DNA of 64,000 nt from positions 21,070,243 through 21,134,242 of the forward strand of contig NW_024881295.1 in assembly GCF_018691265.1 (NCBI RefSeq). The letters are read 5' to 3'. Under the pieces are notes generated by a model. The model was not told where the DNA came from and made no database searches. It saw nothing but the letters and a program-made list of their open reading frames with translations. Both the position numbers and the translations under genes were made by a program. Source of the stretch: Tyto alba (Eukaryota > Chordata > Aves > Strigiformes > Tytonidae). Positions 46,830 through 58,600 of the stretch are shown one piece after another (within the stretch, counting starts at the first letter, position 1; the number at the start of each line of letters is the position of its first letter).

Positions 46830-47660
46830 CCCCTTTCCAACCCGGCCCCCTCCCTCGCGTTAACGGGTAGCTCCGGTCGCGACCGAGCCCGCAGGGACCC
46901 CGGGTGAGGGCCCGGCTCAGGTGAGCCGCCCCGCCGGTGGACGCGGCGTTACGGGCCCGCCCGCAGCTTTCCGGGCCGGGGGGGCGGGGCGGGGCGGGGC
47001 GGGGCGGGGCTCCCGCCGGAGGGCGGCCGGGGCCGGGGCCGGGGCCGGGGCGGGGGGCGGCGGCGGCGGCAGCGGCGCTGCACGGCGGGCGGGGAGCCCC
47101 CAGCCGCGCGTCCGTACGCCGGCGCCGCCATGCCGGGGTACGGCCCCCCCCCACCGCCGCCGCCGAGGAAGGTAAAGGGAGGGGGGGGGGGGGGGGGGGG
47201 GGAGGCAGCCCGCCGACGCCTGCACAAACGCTCGTCTCTCGCGGCGCGGGGGATCGGTGCCGCTCCAAATTCCTTTTTCTCCTTCAGCCCTTAAATTGGC
47301 TTTTCTTTCCCCCCCCCCCCCGCCATCCCCCGGTACTGCGTTCGGCTGCAGACACGGAAACCGCGGGATGGGAGGTGGGTGAGTAGAACCCCCCCCCGAA
47401 CCTCCCGGCCGCTGAGGGCACGGCCGCTCGCCCCCGCCGCTTTCCCGCCGGGTCGGGGAGGGCGGCTGCTCCCTCCGTGTCCCCCCCCCCCCCCCCCACC
47501 CGGGGTGCGGGTGGGCCGGGTCGGCTGCCGGAGCGGCCACGGGCGGGTGGGAGAAAGGCCGAGGGGAGCTGCTGAAAAGCCGGCCCGAGGGGTTCGGGAG
47601 CGATGGGGCGGAGGAGCAGAGGCAGCCCAGCCACCCGTCGTGGGGCCCCTGGGTGAACTC
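46830..47660 (+). promoter_or_regulatory. CpG island promoter of a probable + strand gene (DENND2A expected by synteny)
   Basis: Extremely GC-rich. It contains (GGGGC)6 at 46981-47010, GGGGCC repeats at 47029-47050, a GGC run at 47058-47070, a G22 run at 47181-47202 and C13 and C17 runs. Its position, head-to-head with ADCK2, is that of DENND2A in human. No DENN-domain exon is present in the window to confirm this. Confidence 0.65.
47130..47171 (+). CDS. Candidate first exon, short proline-rich start
   Basis: ATG at 47130 in a GCCGCCATGC context encodes MPGYGPPPPPPPRK. It runs in phase 0 into a consensus donor AGGAAG|GTAAAG at 47172. It could be the coding start of the gene, an upstream ORF, or chance in CG-rich sequence. 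Confidence 0.35.
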
Positions 47661-48793
47661 AGCCTTGGCTCGGGCTCCGGCAACAAAATAGATGAGGAAA
47701 CGCTCAGCAAATTCGCTGGGGGAAACCTGGGCTCTACTGGAGCAAGCAGCAGAGTCCTGCGTTTCAGCAGAGCTCTGAATCCCTCAGTGCTCACAGCTCT
47801 GCATTTCTCTCTTTCTGCTCTGGATAGCCTGCTTTTTCTCTTGCTTTACCTTCAGCAGTAAGAAACCTACACACCTGGGTGCAGACTGTAGCTTAACAGG
47901 GTGGCATTTCTGACTTCCACTTGGGATACATGAGAATGTTCACCTGTCCTGGGGAAAGAAACGCCAGCTGCCTTCCCGTTGTGGTACCCTGGGGTGATGA
48001 GCACTGATGGGTTAGTCATGGAGTTGGTGGAGGGGAACGGGGACGGATTTACAAGTTGTCTGTTGCCGTGGTCCCAGGGTGTCAAATCCAAACTGGAGGG
48101 TAAGCCGTGCAGGGTGTCGTTGGGGTGCTTTTGGAGGTTTTGGTGTTACAAGTCTCCAAGGAGCCTGGATCTTGATGCTTGGTGCTGGAGAAGGGATGGT
48201 CTAGTGGGATCTGGGGCTTTCTGACTGCTTGGGGCTGCGCTGGAGCCTTGCAGGGGCAGGTAGGAAGTGCTAAGCATGGGCACTTAATCCAACTCTTTTT
48301 ACAAAAGCACAGTTTGTTTCCTGGACAGGTCAGCAAGTTGTGTGGGAGCTGTTCCTGACCCTGAGGTGTTCCCGGCCGCCTTTGCTGTTGCCATTTAAGC
48401 AGGGTTGTTGCTTTTGGAGAGGAGTGTCTCAGCTGGGAGGATAAAGAGAAGGGCAGAGGGATTTCCATGGGGCTTTCATTTGCTACTGGGAGGGGAGCTG
48501 CTGGTGTTGCTGGTGGATTAAAAAGCTGTTTTCTGTGTTGGCTGCCACCTTAGCTGACCGCTCATTCTTGGTGTGTGGTAGCGAAATCCTATAAAGTGTA
48601 CTGGCTCTATTTCTGAACCACCAGAAAGGGAGTCGTTACTGCATCCTGCCGGAGGAAAGGAATGTGTTTCCTCGACCCTTGTGTTGTATTCTGAATTGTT
48701 GTCATTGGGGTAGTGTTTGTGGGGTTCGGTGGTGGTTGGTTTTGGGGAGGGTTTTTTGTTTGGTTGGGTTCTTCTTTAAAATAATCCAAACAG

Positions 48794-48897
48794 TGTTCCG
48801 GCGTGGGAGAATGGATATCTACCACATTGGGACAGACTTGGAAACAACTGAAAACTCTAAGTATGGAATTGAGAGGAAAGCCACAGGATTTCCCAGG
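48794..48897 (+). CDS. Candidate 5' coding exon of the + strand gene
   Basis: Acceptor aatccaaacag (AG at 48792-48793). ATG at 48811 has A at -3 and G at +4. The 29 codons MDIYHIGTDLETTENSKYGI then ERKATGFPR run in phase 0 to a donor CCCAGG|GTAATA. I do not recognise the sequence. If the donor is not used, the frame continues 13 more residues to TGA at 48939. Confidence 0.35.
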
Positions 48898-48939
48898 GTA
48901 ATACAGCGCCTCTTTGAGAAACGGAAGAGAAAGCAGTGA

Positions 48940-51900
48940 AAACAAAAGGGCGCTGGAGCGACCCGGGATGTGAAAAGCAGGCTGAAGATTTGTGTCTCAG
49001 CTGGGACCTTTTTTTTTGCCTGTGGGTGGGAAGGTTGTGTGCTGAAGCCTGGATTGCCCTTTGGCATGTCCCTGTCCTGACAGTCCACGTAGAAGTCGCT
49101 CCCTGTTGATCAGCTCAGATCCCCAAGCATGATGTTCCTTGTAGACCACAAGAGCGTGTGGAGTGTCCCAAAGTGCTGCTTTTGGTAGCGTCCCCAGCTC
49201 GGTGCCTTGGGAAATCTTGTAGGACATTTTTTCTGCAAGGACAACCACGTGATGCTTTCTGTTCTCCAAAAACAAGGGCATTTAGATCCTTTGTCAAGCG
49301 CTTACAATATGCTCGTCTTTCTCCCATGCCTGGTGTATTTACATATTAGAAATGCTAATTTTGACAAAGGTATGATAAATACTGTGTAAGCTGCAAGGCT
49401 GTGGTTTTCAGAAGTAATCTTAATTCAATAGGAGCTTTACCATGGAGTGATTCTGAATATCAACCATAATAATTAATTCGTATGGACTGGAATTAAAACC
49501 TCTGTTTTGCTGGGTGCTCTGAGGGCACAGAGGCAAATGCGATCCTTGCATTGAAAGAAATTTGCCAGTGAGATCTTCATGCAACAGGGCCAGACTCTTA
49601 AACACGGAGAGATGCTGGGCATTTCAGAAATGCCTGGTAAGCGTCATGTTCTTTTGGATCCCCCTGAATGCATCACCCAAGGCAGCTGGTTCTCTCTTCC
49701 TTTTGTAGCACCTGACGTTTATTTCCTGGGCTGGGAGCATGCTGAAGCTGCTCCTTCCGAAGCGGAGGCCAGACCAAGGAGAGAAGAGGCTCTAGTGCAC
49801 CATTAAGCCCGTGAGAGTGCAGAAGAACCTCTCTTAAGCTCTTGTTGAGGCTGGTTAATTGTGATGATCAGCACTCTTAGGCATCCAGAACTGGGGTATA
49901 AGATCTTTAGGGAAGCATTTTTTAGCGGAAGGATTTAAGTACTAGTGGCTGATATGTCTGTTGGCAGGATCCCAAGAGCTGGCTGGAAGAGGCCTCTACT
50001 CTGAAGGAAATGCTGAAATAGGACTTTTAATGAACTCGCATAGCAGTTCCATAAGGACTGAGAAGAGTCTCCACAGGGAAGAAAGGAGTGGGATGTAACT
50101 AGAAAGAAATTCCTTGTTGCGTTCAAGTTCTGACAGTAAATGAGTGAGCCTGGTTTTGCCTAGATACAGCTCACATAACATTGCATCTGAGGGGTACTGA
50201 TCTGTAAGCACTGTTTTACCCAGACAGGGCTGGAGAAGAGGCAATGTTTTCTTGATTGTGGCTCTGAAGTGCAATGGCAAGGACAACAGCACACTTATCT
50301 TACTTGTGGGATTTTTCTCTGGTTTCCACCTCGAAGTGGTTTTACCAGTTACTGGAAATGAAAGCAAAGTCTGAGATGTGTGAATACACGTGCCATTGCG
50401 TGGTTCCAGCCCAGGTTTTAGTGAAGAGCGCTTTAATTTTCAGTGTTCGTAGTCAGCCTTGCGTACACCATATGATTAAATTCCCAGCTCCTGGCTTCAC
50501 AAAGGCTGTGCTTTTGAAATGTAAGCTTCCGCAGGGGCCTCGGGTGATCTTGAAACTGGGTGCCTAAGACTAAGAAGCTAGAGTCCCTGGAGCCACTGAA
50601 TCTCTACAACCTGTTTTTTTCAACCGAGGGCCACGGCCTTGGGTGGAAACCTGGCACAGAACAAGCTGAGGACCAGTTCAAAGGTCTCTGTTGTCAGTGT
50701 AGCACTAACAGGCATCATCGCTACCTTACATAAGTAAATACTTAAGGTCCTGTAGGCCAGTCCTATTCAAGATCTGTCCCAGCCTTTACGTGGTTCACCA
50801 CCTAACTGGATCAAGATACTCTGTGTCTGTAGACGTGGGACTGATGAGGTGGAAGTCATAAGGCCCCAGTCCGGTTCCTTATCGGAGCAGTGGACGCTTG
50901 CCTGCTGCTCGTGCGAGTCTTTACCAGTTCATGTGTTTTAGTGAGGCAGGAGCTCAGTGGGAGCTCACGGCACAGTGTCTGCAGGGAAGCACCTTTGGGG
51001 CTCTGCCGTCACTGCGGTCCTGTCCCTCCTGTGCCAAGACAGCTTTGAGCAGCTCTGAACCACATCGTGTCGTTCCAGCCTGCCACCGCTGCAGTGGCCA
51101 ACAGAGGTTGTGCTCTTGGGATAATCCTCATGTGATGGCCAGGGTATGCTGAAACCCCCTGGGTTTGTGCTGCTCGGAGGTAAATATGTTGTCTGAACAT
51201 TGGCTGGTCAAATGTGGGGTGCCACGTGTGTGCAACAAAGACCCCAAAAGGAAGAAATCTTCCTTTCAAGAAGTTCGAAACATGCGGACTCCTTTCTTTA
51301 CTGCACATAGCATGTGTTGAGAACTTTATTTCTGTCTTTTCTACAAATAGTACTGTCCTGTGGTAAAGCTGAGGGGAAGTCAAGCGTAGTTGGAAAGATA
51401 GAAGCTCAAAAGTGTAATGTCCTGCTGGAACAACTGCTGTGAGTGCTGGTATAATCTTCATCCTTTGTTTCAGTGCTTCTTCCCCTCCCCAGGTTAGGGA
51501 AACCAGCTGCAGCTGGCAGTTCTAGGGATTTAACAGGTCAGGTTCAATAGTTACAGTGGTCGTTAAAGGTCAGTTTCTACTAATTAAAAAACTCGATAGG
51601 AGTTAGTACATCTCTGAGGCCTTCTTGTATATTTTGTGCGAGGTCATCATCCCACCACTGGGGCGCTGCCAGCCGGGTTTGCTTGGGGTCTTTTGGTTTT
51701 CTTTTTTTTTTTTTTTTTTTTCAATTGCTCATGCGAGCGAGAATTTGGCTGGAATGTTACCTGTTGTCTTTATGTGCTGTTACACGTGTTCTTTGCTGAA
51801 CGTGAGATGGGTCTGTGTCGGCCATCTGATGAGCAGCTCCTGGGCGGTTGGGGGTGAAGCCTCGGGTTGCCCGTGGGGAGCTGGGGGGGCCAGGAGAGGA

Positions 51901-54900
51901 GGCGGTTGCCCTGCGGCCAGGCTGCCGTGTTCAGCCTGAGCAGGAGTCGCTGGTCCCCAGTCCCCCCCCCTGCCTTGCACTGCAGCCAAAGCTCTCGCTC
52001 GGCCCTGTGCTCCTGGGCTGGGAACCGGCAGTGTTTATGCGATGAAAGGGAGCAGAAGATGGCTTTTCCTGAGCACTGCCTTTGCCCGTGCATGTGCTGG
52101 CCCAGGGCCAGGATGGAAACTCTCTCCTCATGAGCAGAGAGAGGGAGATGGGAGGGGCAAGGGATGGAGAGGGGCCCAGAAGCAGAGGGAGTTAAAATAA
52201 AAACACCGACCCACGCAGAGAAAAGCCTCTAGCAGATGGGCCTGGCCATCCCCTGGGTTCTTCACGCAGTTGGCTTCACGTGCACTACTGGCGAGATCCC
52301 ATCTAGGAGTGTGGGTGTGGGGCATGGATCATCTCGAGATGCGTGATGTCGGGTCAGAGTAAAGGGCAAGCTAGGCGGGTAAGTTAGTTTTAGTTCGGCT
52401 CTATCTGTGATGCCTGAGGTGGGGTCGGTGGGTTGCCTCTGGTGCCGTGCCATTAATCAGGCAGATGCTGCTGCATGAGCCGCTGGAGGGAGGTCACTTT
52501 GTTTTCAACGGGGGCAAGCCTTGTCTCTTTCTCCTCTATAAAATAGGATTGCTAATGCTGACGGAGGTTTGTTTCGCTGCCCTTGTCCCTTCTAGCACAC
52601 ATACAGCAGAGAGCTATCCATCTGGAGTGAGACTAGTGTAGCGATAAGTTCTGCAAGTAGATGCTGGCAGCTGTATTTTCCTATGCCCGGCTCCTCATTA
52701 GGCATCGTGGTAAGTAATCAGATTTGCTGAAGAGTTCAGCATATGCGGTGGTGGCCTTGCTTGGAAGGGTCTTGCCTTGGTTACATGTCTGTGCAGGAGA
52801 CTCTGCCTGGCAGAAAATCTGGTCTCAGAAAAGCAGTCAGAAAAGATTGGCCCTGAGCTCATTTGAAAATCTGGCCCAGACGCTGCAAATGTCTAGAGCT
52901 GATGATGGTTAGGAGCAGCTCTAGTGGGGAAAGGTGCCACCTCACTTGGAGGTGGACGAAAGAGTTCTGGGTGGGACCCTGCCAGGCACTGAGACTCGTG
53001 ATCCTGCAGATCCCTGAGAGCAGATGGCTCCTGACCAAGTTCAGGCACATAAGCTGTGTTTCCAGAAACTTACTGGGGACTCTGGCAGTCCACCAGAGAG
53101 GCTGTTTCAGGGCTCAGGGACTTAGTGCTCTTTGTAACCAGAATAATTTTAAATGGCTAGATGCTCTGTGTTTTAATTAAATTTCCCTTTGGGAACAGAA
53201 GTGGTGAAGTGTTTCTGTGATCCTGCTACACTTAAATATTTTGTACCGTGCCCCCAGTTTGGCAGATCGTTTAAGCAGACGTGTAGGTCCAAGTGCATGC
53301 TTAAATCCACCCAGCAGAGCACTTTGGCTCCCAGTGCAGTACCTCATTCCTGCCCAGAGAAGTTTGGACTGGGATTCATGCAAACTAATTGAAGATAGCA
53401 GACTTTGAGCATAGGCTTAAAATTAAACACCTGCTTCGGTGTTTTCCTCTTCACAAGTGGTCTCGCACACCCAGCTGTATTCTGTGGAATCATTTTATAT
53501 TAGCGATGTCCTTGAACATCGCTTTCCTCTTAATATCCTGCGAGACTTCTTGCCAAGTGCTTGCTGACAAGTCATGTTACCGTGAGCAGTTCAGGTGAGA
53601 TGCTGTCACAGCCCTGGTATTTTGCTAGCGTTGTGAATAGGCATGCATATGTGAATGATTAAATCAACCCATCAGGGTGTCATCTGGAGAGGAACAAATG
53701 CTGAGCTTGCTTTTCAGGCAGGGGGAGGATGAGATCCCCCTCTATTTTTTGCTGAAAGCTTTTCCCCTCTGCAGATGTGCAGCTGCTGTAGTTCCTTGCC
53801 AAAAGCTGGCCGTGACTTTCAGAGCTGGGGAACGTGCACACATCTGTTTGCAGAGGAAAGCAGCAACGGGGCTCGGGTCTCCTGTCCTAGGGGATTATGT
53901 TCTCGTGATAGATAGCACTGACCGTCATGGAGGGAAATGGCAAATTTCACAGGGCACTGTGAGGGCACTTCATAAATATGAGTTTGCTTGCTAGTGTCAG
54001 CCAAACACCACCTTGATAAATTATAAAGGAAAGAGCTCCCAGAGACTTTTCAGTCTATCGGAGCTTTTTCTTTAAAAAACCCTCACAGAAGCTGGGTATA
54101 TTTTCCACATACAGTGCATTACAGCTGCAAAGTGGGCGGTGAATATAGGCTTCACATTTTCTTTTAGCTAAGAGTTGAGTCTTGAGTTATCCAGAGCTCA
54201 GAGTGGCTTAGTAGCAAAGGGCAATAAATGCCTCTTACTAAAATCGAGAAGAGTGTTTTCTCCAGCACACGTAGCACTTGAGAAATGAACATCTTACCTA
54301 AAACAGACCCTGAGGCATCCTCCACAGTCTACTGAAGTCCATGGGAGCTTTTTCTTTAATTCAGTGAACTCAGGATCGTAGTTGAGAATCTGGTTTTCCC
54401 TGCCTTGGCATGTTAGGCTGTGTGTGCAGCAAGCTGTAGTCAAATTCTGCAAAAGAATTTCTTACTGAAAAGAGATGTGTAAGGTATTGAGCTTTTTCCA
54501 GATGATGTAAGAAGCCCTGATCTAGCTGGCTGCCATTTTCCAGCTTTGTCACACTCGGAGAGGATTGAGAGGTTCCCTACTGGGAAACCAACACATGGTA
54601 ACCGTTTTTTGCATCAGATTTCTGTCCCTGAAGATTAATATGAGTGACTGCAAGTTGAAGTTTTGCCATGGTGTCACTTATCTCATGCAGCAGTCCTGTA
54701 TTTGTGTTGTTGAAGGATACTGACGGCTATTGCCACTTGCTCTGAAAGCTTGCCCCATCAGTATCCTCTTGTTTGCACAGTAGGAAATTTCTTTGTAGTG
54801 CACACAAATTCAGTGAGAAATCAAGGTTTCCCCTGTTAAATTCCCAAATTCCTCCACTAGTTAAAGACACCTTTGGGTGTGTTTCAAGGAAAAATAGGAT

Positions 54901-55250
54901 CACCTCTAAAAGACACAAATTCAATGAAAAGTCCGAAGTTGATGAGGTTGGGGTTCTTTTAAACTAACTTATTCTGACACGTAAGATATTTCTTCATGTC
55001 CCACTTGCTTAACGTTTGCTTGCATGGGGTAAAATTATTTTTCTGATCCGAAAGAATCTGGAAACATTATCAGAAACAGAACACTTGCCCTGTCAGAGCA
55101 GTAAAGGACTTCAACTCTGACCAGCAATCACTGTAAGAATAACAATTCTAGCTTTCCTGTTCTTCAAACCAAACTATTCACATATGCCAATCCCACTCCC
55201 TCTGCTCGTTCATGCTGAAGGCAGCCTTTCATTAGATGATGAAGATGATT
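48940..55250. other. Probable intron sequence
   Basis: No supported coding exon or repeat. Only short ORFs without family resemblance occur. It holds a T21-type run near 51700-51721 and a GC-rich patch at 51850-52030. Confidence 0.55.
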
Positions 55251-55261
55251 GTTGTTGTTAT

Positions 55262-55685
55262 TGTTAGCAGAACATAACAGAACAGACTATTTCAGTTGGA
55301 AGGGACCTACGATGATTATCTCTTCCAACTGCCTGACCAACTCAGGGCTGACCAAAAGTTAAAGCATGTTGTTAAGGGCAGTGGGGCACCGACCACCTCT
55401 GTAGGAAGCCCGTTCCAGCGGTTGACCACCCTCCCAGTAAAGAAATGCTTCCTAATGCCCAGTCTGAACCCACCCTGGCGCAGGTTTGAGCCGTTCCCAT
55501 GTGTCCTGTCACTGGGTCCCCGGGGAGGTGAGATGGGTGCCTCCTTCCCCCCTTCCCCTCCCCAGGGAGCTGCAGAGAGCAGTGAGGTCGCCCCTCAGGC
55601 TCCTTTCTCCAAACTAGACGAGCCCCTCGCAGGACAGGCCTCCCAGCCCTTTCACCGACTTTGTTCCCCTCCTCTCACACATGCA
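55262..55685 (-). mobile_element. CR1 LINE 3' fragment
   Basis: Read on +, it shows the typical antisense CR1 phrases cagttggaagggacctac, ccaactgcctgacc, gaccaccctcccagtaaag, aaatgcttcctaatg and ccctttcaccgactttg. Relative to the family pattern, a stretch after gttaagggca is missing. The sense strand is minus. Confidence 0.88.
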
Positions 55686-58600
55686 GTGGTAGTATTTTTG
55701 TTTTACTTCAGGCTCCTGGTCAAGATCTAGGTTTTGAAAAATCAAGCCTGACCTTGGATTACATTGATTTTTCTGTCTTTCTATTTTTAAGTAAAAAGAA
55801 ATTTTAAAAAAAGCCTGGAAACAGGTAATCACCAACCCGTTCTTTTTTTCCTGAAGGACTTAAGAAGTTCAGCCATCTCGCTGTTTCTGTTGCACATTTA
55901 ACTTTTTTTTTTTTTTTTTAAAGCTAGTGAACAATACTTTGCAATAGAGGAGACTGTCGTATGACTGCCTCGAATTCAGACTTACTCAGAAGACTGTATA
56001 ATGCAACTTTTCCTAAGCAGTTGTTTCACAGAGTCAGCATAACTTGGTGATGCACTGATGAAGCACAGCGAGATGTCTGTGGATGAGATCACCAGAAAAA
56101 TATGGTAGTGTCAACTGTCATTGCTCTGTTAACTTTAGCAGAGCAATGACCTGGGAGTGAGGTTTGGGGCTCTTTGGAGGAAATTTTGTGGCATTTCTTT
56201 TTCAGTTTTGTGGTTGAATTAAAAAAATATATCAATAATTATTTGGAGAAAGGTAGCAGAGTAGACCCATCTCTTCTCTTCCCTCCTTTTTCCATTCCAG
56301 AAAAAAATATGATCGGAAGGAGGAAAACCCTAAACAAAGTGTTTCAGCTCCTTCTGAAGGGGAGGTTTAACACGCGCACCCCAAGTCTAGCTAAATTTTG
56401 GTAGGTAATGTTATTTCACGATAAAGAACCTGACTCTTGTAAGCTACCTTCAAATTACATCAAACAGTTTCTTGAAAGTTTCTCTCTTTGTTGGGTTGGT
56501 TGTTTTTTTCTTTTTGGGTTTTTTTTTTGGCATACTGAATTTAGATCAAACTTGGCAAGAATTGTTTCAGTTCGTCAGAAACCATAAGTAATTTACTCGA
56601 CACTCAACCCTGTTTGTGATTTTTGCCAATTGAATTGCTCAGACCGGGCAGCTGTATCTCAGCTATGTGAGTGCATCTTGCCCAGTTAAGTTGGGTTTTG
56701 ATCAGGTAAGAGAAACAAGCACTTTTACAGTACAGTTCAGTTTGTGAGATGCCTACATCAGAAAGAGAGAGAGTACTTCTAGAGCACAACTTACCTTTTG
56801 CAAGTATTAAAGAGGCTAAAAGAGCAGCTCGTGTGGCCATTGAGAGCTGGCTGAGAGGGATCAGCCCGTTGTTCTAGTTTAGTTCTGGCATAGAAAATTA
56901 TGTTTAATCTGAGGTATCTGGGAGCATATTTGCCGTATAAACTGCTTGCTCTTATCTCAGTGTACAATATTTTGAAGTCAGTCTTGCCAAACATATGACC
57001 CAAGGTAGGGCTGATTTCTTATTCATCATCATTTTTACCCATCATCAAAAGTCAGATTTGTGTGAAGAAAGTCTAAAGAAAAGTGATTTCTTAGTTTTAT
57101 ACGATAACTGTATTTACAAACACGATGCATCTCCCATATTCGTTTTTCTTAGGAAGGCATATGAGCAAAGATGACTTCTTGCTAACCTGTTTCTAGTACC
57201 GAAATTTCTCATCTCTCTTATTTTTCTTTTTAATATGAATGCAGTGAACCCACTCGGAGAAGTGGATGACAGATTTTTGTTATGTAAATACTATCCAGTT
57301 TGAATGTTTGAGTTATTATATGTGGAAGAGATGAGAAGAAGAATACCTACTTGAATGCCAAACATTTTTCTTACCGGCCGAGAAGTAAATTGAATATGGC
57401 ATTACACAAACTCTTCTTGCACCTCTTCTAATTGAAGAAAATGTTTGGGAAATTTCCCTTTAAAAGATCGCGTTTAGCTTTAGTTTGCCAGTAGTGTCTG
57501 TATACGTTCTCTTTTCAATAAAGGAAATCTAGGTGTTATCAAAAGATCAGTTGTGTTCGTTCACGGATAATTGAAGCAACATAGTGCAGCTTCTACCTTT
57601 GCATAAAGTAGGTGGTTCTGGTGAGAAGTATCTAACTGGCCTGTTCGTAGGGTACCTAACCTAGAGAACATGTGCGTTTGTTAAAATAACAGTCTTCTGC
57701 AGGGAGAAAAACATTTATGGACAGCCTCTTCCCTGAGCCAGACCTTTCGAGCTGCGTATGCAGTGCTGATGTTTTTTGGGGCAGGGGGTTGAGGAACCTG
57801 TGTATCATCACCGAAAGGTCACCCGTATCCTAGCGCTGGTCATCGACTGCGGCAGACCTCAGCTCTCACCCCGCAGGAAGCCTTTGTATTCTTTTAACAT
57901 CCCATGAGAACCTGTAAGACTTGTTCCCTCCCGGGAGGTTTTATGGACTTGAGCTGAGGGGGCTCTGCTTGGGTTTCTGTAGGAAGATCTGTGTTGGTGA
58001 GGAGCAGAAATGAGCTGAATGCGGAGTGTTTGGTGAGAGGAACGCAAGCCACACCATAATCACTGGAGTCAAATCAGTACCTTCGGTACAGCTAGGGTTT
58101 CTCCTTGCATTGGACTGGAAACAAGTTGTTTACGAGCATTTAAGATGAAAAGGGTTGATGTTTATTGAATAGTTCAGGGGACAGGGGCTTCCGCAAAGGG
58201 TTTTACTCCAGAAGACTCCTACTTTGATAGTTTGTTCTGGGTCCTGTAAAATCCGCCCTCATGAAATGCGTTCAGTGCTGGCTGCTTTGTAGTGATGAGT
58301 TTTTCCTGTGCACAATAAACAGTATTGGGGCCCAGTCCAGGACAACATTCAAACATCTTGGGTGGAGTATGCCCTTGTGGTTACCCTGGAATACGAAACT
58401 TGGATGCACGGTCTCTGGGCTGGAAGCCTCTATAAGAATAGCTCTGCTTCGGTTGTGAGATAAGGGCTCGATGGAGGAAATCGTACATGGATGCTCTGCT
58501 TCTGCTCTGTTATCAAACAGTTTGATGGATATGAAATAAAGTAAGCAATGGAAATTAGTGTCCTCTAGAGTATCTGTTGGCTTTAGCACATCCCTTGGAA

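Noticed and set aside
46917..47861. Several long Pro/Gly/Arg ORFs on both strands
   Set aside because: Compositional shadows of the CpG island. Their frames pass through homopolymer runs and lack domains.
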